DNA of 64,000 nucleotides, taken from Actinospineispora spinosispora DSM 44797 (GTDB lineage: Bacteria; Actinomycetota; Actinomycetes; Mycobacteriales; Pseudonocardiaceae). The stretch spans positions 1 through 64,000 of the forward strand of contig NZ_AUBB01000029.1 in NCBI RefSeq assembly GCF_000429025.1. Reading direction: 5' to 3'. Shown here in pieces: positions 12,001 to 24,000 of this stretch (positions are counted from its first letter, which is position 1; the number at the start of each line of letters is the position of its first letter). Below the pieces are notes generated by a model that was not told the origin of the DNA, did no database searches, and saw only the letters and a program-made list of their open reading frames with translations. The translations under genes were made by a program, and so were the position numbers.

Positions 12001-15000
12001 CGCCAAGAAGGCCGCTGCTCTGCCCAAGGACCACGAGAAGTCCGTCGCCCTGCGGAAGGAGCTGGCAGACGCCAAGCTCGCGGTGCGCCACGCCGAGAAC
12101 GATCTGATCGTCGCCAGGACGCCACCTGCGGCGAAGGCGAAGGTGGCGGAAACGCTCACGCTGCAGAACCGGTTGCGCGATGAGCGGGAGGCCGGCTCCG
12201 ACGAGCTGCTGACACAGCTGTCGAACAAGGACCCCAAGGACCTCACCGACGCCCAGAACTACGCGCTGGCCGGTGAGCTGAACGCTCGCCACGCACTCAA
12301 CGCGGACGGTTCACCCGCCGAGGAGACGCCGTGGAAAGAACAGGTCCAGGCCGCGCTGCAGCTGGACTCCGGTGTCGTCGTCGAGATGAGCACCGGCGGC
12401 GGCAAGACCCTGATCCTGCGGCTGGCCGCGATCGTGAAGGCCCGCACCAGCGGCGAGAAGGTCCTGGTCATCACGCACAACTCCACCCTGGCCAAGGAGG
12501 GCGCCGCGCAGGCGGTGCCGGTGGCGGAGAAGCTCGGCGTGAAGGTGGCCTACCGGGGCCCGGAGGCGGAGGGCGACCCGGTCAAGCTCTACCAGGACGC
12601 CGACGTCATCTACGTCTCGATCGGTGACGTCATCCCGGACTGGCAGCGCGCCCTGGAGAACGAGGGTGGATCGGGGCTACCCAAGTTCCACCTGTACCTC
12701 GACGAGATCGACATGATCCTCATCGACGAGGGCCGTACCGCCTACCGGCGGGGCACGCCAGGCGCGATCTCCTCGGCCGAGGAACAGCTCCTGTACGACG
12801 TCTCGAAGCTGGCCGACCAGCTGATGCCGGGCACGGACTTCACGATCAAGTCGGGCAAGGTCCGGATCACGGCCAAGCAGACTCGCGCGCTCGAGAAGAG
12901 GCTCGGGCTGGCCACCATGGACAAGCTGCTGGTCGACAACCTGAAGAAGCAGGTGCAACAGCGGGTCGAAGGCCGCGAGCACTTCACGGACGGCGACGAG
13001 GTCGTGGTCGTCAACCCACAGACCGGTCGGGCGAACCGGAAGCAACGCTATGAGGGCGACGTGCATTCACGGGCCGAGGCCGACTCCGGGGTGATCATCA
13101 AGGCCCCGCTGACGACCACGTCCACGAAGACGGTGAAGCAGTTCGTGGACGCGCAGCGTTCCCTGCGCGGCGTCACCGGTACGGCCAAGGCTTCGGAGAA
13201 GCTGTTCCGCGAGATCTTCAAGCTCGACGTGGTCCAGGTTCCGGCCCACGAGGTGAAGAAGCTGACGGTGCTGCCCCGTGAGCTGTTCCTCAGCCGCGAC
13301 GCGAAGTTCGCCGAGGTCGCCGAGCAGATCGCCAAGGCTCATCAAGAGGGGAACCTGCGGCCCACGCTGCTGCTGGTGCTGGACATCAGGAGCTCGGAGA
13401 AGCTCGCCGCGCTGATCGCCGGCAAGGAGGCAGGCGGCAAGAACATCGAGGTGCACGTCGTCAACGCCCAGACGAAGCGGGAGCTGCACGAGGCTGCGGT
13501 GAAGGCCAAGGCCGGTGGCAAGGGTGCGGTGACGGTGGCGACCGCGATGTTCGCCAGGGGCACCGACATCAAGCTCGGCGCCGGTGATCAGGCCGCGCTC
13601 GCCGAACTCATCGACCTGGGCGGCATGCAGGTCAAGGTGCTGAACATGTTCGACTCCAGGCGCGGGCTGCAGCAGGCCTTCGGGCGTGCCGCCCGCGAAG
13701 GTCAGCCCGGTGACGGGCAGGAGATGCTCTCGCTGGACGACAGGGTGCTCCTCGCACACCTCAGCTCCGTCGAACAGCTGCTGCTGAAGAAGTTCGTCGA
13801 GAACGGTGGCGACCGGGCTCTGGTACAGGCGAACAAACTGGTCGATGCTGCTCAGAACCGGGCAGAGAAGTTCGTCGGGACGCAGCTCAAGAAGACCTTC
13901 AGGGGCAAGCTGACCCCCGCTCGGGTCGTCGACCACGTCTCGGACAAGGTCTCGACGGTCGCGGAGCAGTTCGCGGGCAAGCTCCCGGCACACGACAGCA
14001 GGGGCGTGACCCACGGAGTCAAGCAGACCGCGAAGGCGGCCGCGTCGGCGCGAGCGGCCAACACCCGGATGCTCGCCGCGATCGAGAATCTCAAGGCGCA
14101 TGGTGGGCTCGGTGCCGGCCCGGTCACCGGCGGCCTCGCGGGCGCCTGCCTCGACCTGTGTGCCGCACAACTGCAGCTGACCGAGGCCCACGCCGCCTAC
14201 CACAGCCTGCTCGACCAGAACCGGACCCTCGCCCCGAGCACCGCCACCGCCGGTCAGACCAGCGGCATGGCAAGCCCAGTGACCACGGGTGCCGCGACAC
14301 CGGCCCCCACGACAGCGGGTGCCCAGACACCGAACACCGAAACCGTCGCCGAGGCCCCGACTGGGCCCCCAGCCGTCACCACCCCAGGATCGGGGAACTC
14401 CGGTGTGGGGATTTCGGGCCCGGCCGCGCCGCACAGCGCTGACGCCGCGACGGTGCATCTGGACCAGTCGAGCGTGGAACAGGTCCGGGAGCAGGTACGG
14501 GCCGGGGACCTGGACGGCGCCATGGCGACGCTGAACCGGATAGTCTCGGACACCGCGAAGGTGCAGCTGCTGCACCCGGGCGCCTGGGGTGGCGTCGGCT
14601 GGACGCTGAGCGAGGCGCGCTTCGGGCTCGCGGTGCTGTACCGCGAGGCGCTGGTCAAGGACAACAACGGCGCGACGACCCCAGCGCTCGCCGCGAACGC
14701 CACGTTCGACCGTCTCGCCGCGCTGTTGGCCACCCTGCCGACCGAACTCGCCGACCAGGTCCGCTCGGAACGGACCCAGCGCAACCAGCAGCACCGGGAA
14801 GCGCTGGAGCTGGCCGCGAACGCCTACCTGCAGGCTGCCTCGCTGGCACGGACGCTGGACACGGACCCGGTCGAGCTGGCCCGCACGATCGCGGTGGCCC
14901 GGCAGCTGCTCGCCGCGGCGGACGGCACCGAGGCAGGCACCGAGGCCGTCGAGGCTGCCATCGAAGCGGCCACCGGCCTGCGGGTGGCCGGGTTGACCCA

Positions 15001-18000
15001 CGTCGAGCTGTCCGTGCTGATCAGGTACGTCGGCGGTGCGACGCTGGCGCGGATCGCCGACGAGCTGCACGTCGATGGCGCAACGGTCAGCGACATCCTC
15101 CGGTCCGCCATCGTCCAGCTCGCCGACCCGGCGCACGGCCGGGGTGTTCTCACCGAACAAGACCTGCGCACCCAGATCACCGAATCGCTCGACCTGAACG
15201 CACCGGGCGCATGGCGGAAGGTCCTGCGGCGCCTGACCGAACTCACTGCCGGAGTTACTCCGGTCGAACGTGAGCTGTTCGTCCGAAGCGAGGACTGGAT
15301 CGAGCAGCTGCTCGACCAGCTGCCCGCCGACCAGCGCGACGTGCTGTACCAGGAGCTGGTGGCCGCCGGGATCACCTCGATCAACCAGCTGGCCGACGCG
15401 CACACCGACGATCTCCTCGCCACGGGGCTCACCCTGAAACAGATTCGCACGCTGCGCGAGCCGCTGCCGTTCTTCACCGACCTGCCGGAGCCGCTCACGC
15501 CGGTCGCCGCCGAACGTCGAGCGCGCGCTGAGCTGGCGGCCCGCGACGACTGGGGTGACCGGGAGCTGGCGAACGCGCTGTCGCTGGCGGTCGGGCGTCC
15601 GCTGCCGGCACCGGACGCGCCGATCACCGCCGAGCTGCTGGACAGGCTCAGGGCGATGGCCGGGCTGAACCTGCTCACCAAGGATCAGGCGGCGCTCGGA
15701 ACGCGGTTGGACGCGCTGGCCGACTTCGATGACAGCGTCTACTTCGGTGTGCTCGTCGCGTTCGCCGGTGTCGGACCTGCTGGGCTGAGGGGCGCAGGAC
15801 CGCAGGCCAGGCTTGGCGCGCTGTACTTGCTGAACGCCCGGGTCACCGCGTGGCACGGCGCCCCGGCAGCAGCGGACGCGGCGGTCAACCCCGGTGCTGT
15901 GGGGCGGCCGACGTCGCGGCGGCTCGCCTCCGTGGCGATCGGGCTGTGGGCAGTGTCGCTGCAGGTCAGCGAGCAGACGGCTCGGTCGCTGCACAGCGTG
16001 CTCGCCTGGTTGCGTCATGCCGGCGTTGAGCTGACCGACTGGACCGGCTGGGAGCTGACCGCGGACTCCCCGGTGGTGGTGGTGCGGCAGGTGCAGGTCT
16101 CCAGCGTCAACGGCCGGCCGATCACCGCGCCGATCGTCATCCGGACCGAGCGACCGACCGTGGTCGTGGACGGTGAGGTCATCGAGCCGGGCCAGGTCGT
16201 GGTCGGAATACCGAACGCGGACGGCGCAGTGTTGACGCTGCGCATCGCGGCGCGCGATCAAGGTATCGCCAGGTCTGACGACAACGAGCATCTCGACCCC
16301 GTCCGATCCTTGGCGGTGGCCCGGGAGCGCCTGGCGACGCTGTTGGGGCACCTGAACGGGGAGCACAGCTCGCGCGAGGTTCCGGCCCAGGTGCAGCGCC
16401 TCGACCGGATCGCCGTCTCGCTGAACACCCCGGCGCCGAACCGCGCCGAGTCCGCTACTGCACTTCCCGCCTTGGAGCGACCGGCACCCAGCGTCATCGC
16501 CTCGATCGCCATCGAGCTGTGGTCGGCGTCGTTCGGGACCAGCAAGTACACGGCCGGCAGGCTGGGCGAGGTCCTCGCCTGGTTGCGCCAAGCCGGTGTG
16601 GAGCTCAGCGACGGGACCGGGTGGACACCCGATGCCTCGATGCGGGTGGTCCGTGAGGAGCCGGTATCGCACATCAACGGCATCGCCCTCACCGAGGACA
16701 TGAGGCCGATCGTGATCGAGACCGTGCGGCCGAGGGTGGTCGTGGACGGTGAGGTCATCGAGCCGGGCCAGGTCGTGGTCGGGGTCCCGGATGCCGCCGG
16801 CACGCAGGTACGGCTGTCCGTCGCCGGACATTTCGAGGGTGTCCCGGCGGACTCCGAGGGCAGGCACCGCGACCCCGCGCAGTCGCTGACCGTGGCCCGC
16901 GAGCGCCTCGCCACGCTGCTCGGGTACCTGACCTGGAAGGACAGCTCACGCGAGGACCCGGCCGCGATGGCGCGCCTGCGCCGGATCGCCGCCGAGCTGA
17001 AGATCCCCGCCCCGGCTCCCCCGGCTACGACCAACGACGCGGCCGAGAACAACGACGCGCCCGGGAACGGCGACGCGCCCGGGAACGGCGACGCGGCCAA
17101 GACCGACGAGACGGCCGGAAAGAGCACCGACGGCCGCGACACCGCGGGCGGCGCCGCCACCGGCGAGAACCGTGGCGGTGGCGGGAACGCCAAGGCGACA
17201 CCGCCCGCACAGACCGAGCCGGCCACCCCGGACACCGGGACCGAAGACACCCGAGAGTCCGCTGGTACCCCGAACACCGGGATCGAGCTGGAACGTAATC
17301 GAGGCCCGCCGTGGCTGCGCGCGGCACTGAGGTGGCTCGGTAAGGCCATCGGTACCGCCGTCGTCGTGGTGACGGCGCTGAAGCTGGACACGTTCGTGCA
17401 AGGCACGGCCCTGCCGGTGCGCCCGAGCACCGCGGTGTGGGTCGCGCTGGCCGCCGCTGCCGGCATCGGTTTGGGCTCGGTCGGCGGCTGGCTGGCCGGG
17501 GCGCACGCGGAGAACCCGGCGACACCGCTGCGCGAGCAGCTACGCAACCCGACCGTTCTGGCCATGATGGGCACCCTCGTCTACGGCGGGGTGAGCCTCG
17601 GCCAGGCGCTGTTCGCGGGCGTGCCGCCGGTGACGGCGATCACCGCCTTCGGGTACGGCGCCGCGGTGATCGCGGGAGTCGCGGTCGTCGCGCACAACAC
17701 CTCTCCGCTGGTGAACCGTCTTCACCAGTGGAGTGCCAGCCCGCACGGCATGGCGGTGCTGGCCACCGTCGCGGCGGCCGCGGTGAGCACGCTGCAGATC
17801 GTTCTCGGGCACACCACGGCCACGCACGGCATCGCCGACCTGGCCGTGCGCACCGTGGTCATCGGGGTGTGGGCCGCGGTCAACCAGTTCGGGGTGTCCG
17901 CCCTGCGCGGCTGGGTGACCAGCCGGACCGGGCTGTTGACGATCGCCAACGTCGCCGGACTGACGCTGAGCTACCTGGCTGTGCAGCACTGGCCGCTGCC

Positions 18001-21000
18001 TGCCTGGGCCGGGATCGTCGCCTTCGGGGTGCGCCTCCCGCTGAACTACATCCCGGCCAGCTCGTGGTTCATGGCCAGCCCGCTGCTCGCCCCGCGCGCC
18101 GACGGCAGCGACCCGCGCCTGATGTCGGTGATCAAGACGCTGCGCCCGGCCAGCCAGCTGGTCAACGTGCTCATGCTGTCGCTTGGCATGCTGGGCATGC
18201 CGACCGGCAGCGTCGACTGGTGGGTCAACGCCACCTTCGCCATGGCCAACGCGGCGTTCGCGACCGGCGGCATCGTCGCGGCGAACGCATCCTGGCTGGG
18301 CAGGCCGAACCCGGCCGAGACGGTCACCTGGTGGGGCTACTTCGTGCGCGGCGCGAACGTCTTCGCGTTCCTCAACATCCTGGTGGCGGTCCCGCTGATG
18401 GGCATCCAGCTCACCGAACCGGCCTACCACCTTCCGCCCGCCCAGTTCCTGCTGATCTGGAGCACCTACCTGGCCTGGGCGGGCGAGTCGATCTTCGCGT
18501 TGTGGCACGACTCGAAGAGCCGTAAGCCGCTCGCCCTGACCAAGCGTGCCGCCCAGCAGCGGGTGTGGACGAAGGCCTCGGCGGTGTCGCTCGGCATCTA
18601 CACCGCCGTGTACCTGCTGCCCAACACCCCGGTCCTGATCGGCGCCGCGATCGGCATCCTCGGTCCGCCGCTGCTGCTCATGCACGTGATCAACCGGCAC
18701 GCCCCGCCGACGACCAGGATGACACCGCGCCGAGCGGTGCAGGCGCTGGTCAGCCCGAAGGGGCGGACCACGCTCGGTGTGCTGCTGGCCGCGACCGGGG
18801 TGATCGTCACCATCGCGGTGGGCCCGATCCCCGGCTACTACGTCATCGGCCCACTGGTCGCGTTCGCCGTCCGAGGCATCGTCAACGTGCTGCTGGCCCG
18901 CTACCCGAACACGCCGACCTGGCTGAAGAAGAGCCTGCAGGCCGTCGTGGTGCTCAGCTGGCTGGTCAACCTGTCCGTGCACCTGCCCGCCGCGTTCACC
19001 AACACCGGGTTGGCCGCCGTCGTCGCCGGACTGTTCGCGGCGGCGGAGGTTCTCGTGCTGACCAACGCGCTGCCCGCCCTGCTGAAGACCCTCGTCGGCG
19101 GGCACGCACCGAACAACCAGGCCACCCGCTGGGCAGGCTGGCTGTTCACCCCGACCATCACCACCGCCGCCGGGTTGCTCGGCGTCCAGCTCGGTTTCAT
19201 CACCGGGCCCGGCCTCGCCACAATCCCGATCGCGACGCTCACCGCCGCATTCCTCTACCTCACCCAGAACTCACTGGCCGCCACCCCGCTGGGCGAGCGC
19301 AGCGGACTGTTGGGCAACCCGTGGACCCGGTGGAACCCCGCCGCCCTGCTCGGCGCGCCGATCACTGCGCTCGGACACCTGCTGCGCAACACCCTGGTCA
19401 CCACCTCACTGGGCGACCGAGGCGAGAGGTGGGCCCAGCGCACCGGGCTGCTGCGCAATCCATGGGCGGGCAGGAACCCCCTCACCTTCCTCAGCCCCGC
19501 CAACACCGCGGGTCTCTCCCTGGCCACGTACGGCCTCTACCTGCTGTGGACGGAGCACCTCGTCGCCCCACCCGTGGTCACCACCGCGACGCTCGCGGCT
19601 CTCGCGGTCCTGATGCACGTCATCGACCGCAGGGCCGGACCGGACGGGGACGGCACACCCCGGGCCACTCCCCCGGCCCCCACACCGGCACCGGTCCATG
19701 GCACCTCGGTGGAGAACCAGATCAACCGGCTCAAGGCCGCGAAGGCCGCCTGGTACTCGCTGCTCATCATGGGCGCGGCCAGCGGTGTGCAGCTGTGGCT
19801 GGGTGCGCTCACGAACTCCGGATCGGCCACCGCCGACGGGCTGCACAACCTGTTCGACCTGGTTCCCGGCGCGCTGGCCATCCTCGGCGCCCGGGTCGCC
19901 TCCAGCCGCTTCGACGGCCTGGCCAACCGGGTCATCGGCCTGGCGATCGTCGTGTCCGGTGTGCTGCTCGGCCAGGAGGCGATCACCGGAGCGGGCCACG
20001 AACTGACCGGGCCGGGCTGGGTCGTGATGGTCGCCGGGGTGGCCGGCATCGTCGGCAACCTCGGCACGGTCGGCCTGTTCCGGGCGATCCCCGGCGAGAT
20101 CGGCGAGGCCAACCTCACACACGCGCTCGGCGACGCGATCGGCTCCGGCATGGTCATCCTCGGCGGGGTGCTCGCCATGCTGGGTGTACCGACGGTCCTG
20201 TCCGACACCGCCGGCACGGTGGCGATCGCCGCGGTCATCACGCTGATGGGTCTGCACGTCACCACCGGCCGCGACATCGACCTGCTCGAACTCGCCCATC
20301 CCCGCGAGTGGATCCGCGAGGTCGGCGGGGCGCTCGCCGATGTGCTGGGTCTGATCGCCGGTTCGCGCCACGTCCTCGCCCACGCCCGCGCGGCCGCCAC
20401 CGAGATCGGGCTGTGGCGCACCGAGTACCGCATCCACCGGCTGATGCGCGCGAACACCGCGATCAGCGTGCCGCTGGCCGACCTCGGCCACGGCAGGCAC
20501 AACAGGCGCACCGCGAAGATCGAGGCGCGGCTCGCGCTCAGCGAACGGTTCACCCTGGTCGGCGAGACGGTGGTCCGGGCATGGAGCATGTGGACCGCTC
20601 CCGAAGGCACCGACCCGACCAGGCTCGCCGCCGACGAGCTGGCCGCGCTGCGTGAGGAAGCGGCGCGGGGCGCCACCGGGCACGGTCTAGGTGCGCGGCA
20701 CACCAACCGTCTGGTCGGCACTCCCCGGGCACGCACCGCGCAGACGCGTGAGGCCCAGACGGCCGGGATGCGCAGGGCGAACCTGGTGATCGGTTCCCTC
20801 ACCACCGGCATCGTGCTGTCCGGGATCTACGCGGTCCGCGAGTTCACCGAACCGGCCGGCCTGCACGGCAACACGCTGTTCGTGATGGCCCTGATCGGCA
20901 ACGTGATCGGCATCTTCACCTTGGCGCCGCTGTGGCAGTACCTGCCACAGCGGGTCCGCATCATCGGCGCGATCTTGCTCAGCGCCGTCGGTTACGCCGC

Positions 21001-24000
21001 GTTCGCGCTGGTCTCCGGTTCGCTCATGTTCCACCTGGCCGCGTTGTTCCTGGGTGTCGCCTCAGCGCCGTGGATCAAGCTGTTCAACCAGTTCGACCAC
21101 TGGATCGACAAGGACACCCAGGCGCGGCGGGACGCGGGCCGGACGGTCAAGTGGCCCGCGACCACGGTCGCCATGGTCGGTTTCGGCCTGGCGTTCTCGC
21201 TGTCCACGATCCTGGTCGTGCAAGCGATGCTGCTGCACTTCGGCATCGCCACCGCGGCGCTGACCGTGTCCGGTGTGCTCGGCCTCGCGGCGCTCGCCAT
21301 GTACCTCACCACCCCGGCCGAGCACACCGAGCCACAGCCGTTCACCCTGCGGGGCTGGGCCGCCGAGGTGTTCTTCGGCCCGATGCGTGCGCTGCGCGGC
21401 CTGGTCCTCGCAATCGTCGCCACCTACTCGTTCTCCTCGGCGATGCTCGGTTCCTTCGACGGGCTCTGGCCGCTGGCGTTGGCGCTGGTACTCACGCCGC
21501 CGCTGCTCATCGCATTCCTCAACTACGGGCTGATCAGCGGTGAGATCTTCGTCGTGGGTGCCGCGATGATCGGCGACGTGCGGAACGCCAAGCGCGACAA
21601 GACCAGCGGCGTCCCGGACCGGGACATCGTGCGGGAGAACGCGCGGGTGCTCTCTCTCGCACTGGCGACCGTCATGGCCACCGGCGCCGCCTCGGTCTGG
21701 GTCTCCCAGGTGCTCCTCGGTGCCCCCGCGATCGGCATCGGGATCAACGCATTCCTCGGCGAGGCCGGTTCCGTTGGCATGATCATGGCGGTCAACGCGC
21801 TGCTGAAGAACCACATCGCGGACGACCAGGCGCGCGACCGCGCCAACAACGCTGCCCAGCAGGCCAAGGCGGCGGCCCAGCTCCTCGGCGCCTACACCGC
21901 GGGACTCACCATGGCCGGCCGGACTCCGCTGCCCGCCGGGTGGGAAGGCGTGTCCTGGCAGATCTTCATCTTCGGCGTCGGCATGATCGCCAGCGCGACC
22001 GTCCTCTACTTCTGGACGCCGCTGTCGAAGCGCGCGAACACACTGTTCGGTCGCGCCACCGTCCGAGGTTCACCGGACGGCGGATCAGACGACGAATCGG
22101 GCCGTGCGTCGCCCGGCGTCGTGCTCGGCGCGGCCGGTCTGCTGGGTGCGGGCGGGCTGCTCGTCTCCCTCGTCGGCCCAAGCATCGCCGTCGCCGTCGT
22201 CGCGGGAGTCGGAGCACTGGCCGCGTGGCTGGCGCTCATGAAGAAGGCCGTGTACGTCGGGGAGCGGGCAACGGTCCGGTCGTTCTGGGCCCCGGTGTCG
22301 ACCACCGGTGCCGTCGCGCTGTACACCGCTCTGACCGTGATGACGTCGGGCAGCAGCACGATCCGGTGGGCCATGGCGTCGACTCTGCTCGCCGGCGCCA
22401 CCGTGTTCGGGGCGCGCTGGGTGGCGACCGACGAGGACAAGCGCTTCGGGCACCGCCCGAGCCGTCTGCGGACCACGACGCAGCCGCTGCGCGGAGAGCT
22501 GATCCGCATCTCCGGTCCGCCCACCACCGACCGTGACCGGTATCTGTTCGCCAGAGAGATCGGTCGCGGCACCACCTCCGCCGTGTTGACCCGCACCGAC
22601 CTCGCCCAGCTCGCCGGGCTGGACGACCACAGCGGCCTCGAACAGACCCGCTGCCGAGGGTTGTGCGCGATCGACGGGTTCCACCGCGGCATCCGGATGC
22701 GCGGCGGACCGGACGACGCGGTGTTCTACCTGCACAGCGACGGGATGGCCTACACCGACACCGCGACACTCGCCGCGCTGCGGGCGGGCACGCTCGACCC
22801 CGCCGAGTTCGGCGCGCTGCTCGACCTGGCCGCCGCGAAGCTGGCCACCTTCACCACCGCGTCGCCCCCGGAGTTCAGCACGCCCATGCCGCGGCTGGGG
22901 CCGCTGAGTGCCTCGGTCGGCGTCGGCCTGCGCGCGGGACCCGGCTGGATGCGTCCGCTGTTCGCCCGACGGCCGTCCACGCTGCCCATCCGGCGCCGGG
23001 ACATGCAGCCGACCTGGGGCAACGAGCCGGTGCTCGCGCCGCGCGAGTCGAGCGTCGTCGACGGGCTGTCCGCTCTCCCGGCCGACCCTGGGCACGTCTT
23101 CGACATCCCCGGCTGGGACGAGCTGGACGGCACGGTCACCCGGAACTTCCTTGAGGTGTACGCGCTGCTGCGGAACATCGCGATGGCCAAGCAGCTCCAC
23201 CTGCACGGCGACGAACGGCGGCGCGTCGTGGTGCGGTTGCTCTCGCCGACCGCGTTCGCGGACGCCTACGGAACAGGTACTCTGCCGAACGCCTTCACCA
23301 CCAAGGACGGAGAGCTGCACCTGCGGGCCGACCAGTTCCGTTTCTCCACCGCGCCGCGCGTGCGTAACGAGCAGCTCATCTCCGCCGCCGCGACGCTGCT
23401 GCACGAATGGGTGCACCAGTCCGATACGACGCGCGTCCGGGAGATCAGCCGCACCCAGACCGAAGCCAACGCCTTCGAGGTCGCGGACCTGGTGCGGCGG
23501 ATGCTGCTGGCGAGCCTGCTGCTCGGTCGCGGCCCGCCCACCCACCGCGATGCCGCGCGGCGGCTGGTCACCGACCTCGACCGGCTGGCGGCGCAGTGGC
23601 GCCCGAGCACCTCCGCGGATTCGACGGCGAACAGCCCGATCAGCTACCCGCTACCGGACTTCCACGACCATCTGCCCACCGAGCCGAACGGGTCCGCCGC
23701 GCCACGCCGGACCACCGCGCCTACTCGTGTCGCGGCGATCGCTTTCGATCAGCACGGGCGGCCGGTCACGTTCGCTCCCCCGGCGTTGGCCGCGCTGTCT
23801 GAGCTGGTCGCCGGCACGCCACGGTCCGAGGTCGATTGGAACGAGCTGGCGCTGGGCAGGGTCAGCCCGAACGGTCTGTGGCTCCAGGCCGACCCGAACA
23901 TGACCTACGAACTGCACCAGTACGACACCGCGCTTGACCAGCTGCTGGCGACGTTCGGTCTGGAGTCGGTCACCGTCGTCTACCTGCTCGACCCGTCGGC

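Noticed and set aside
13067..16867. Long minus-strand open frame (over 1,200 codons)
   Set aside because: It is opposite clear SecA-like and duplicated modules. Its translation is Arg/Gly/Pro-rich without motifs, as expected for the mirror frame of GC-biased coding DNA.
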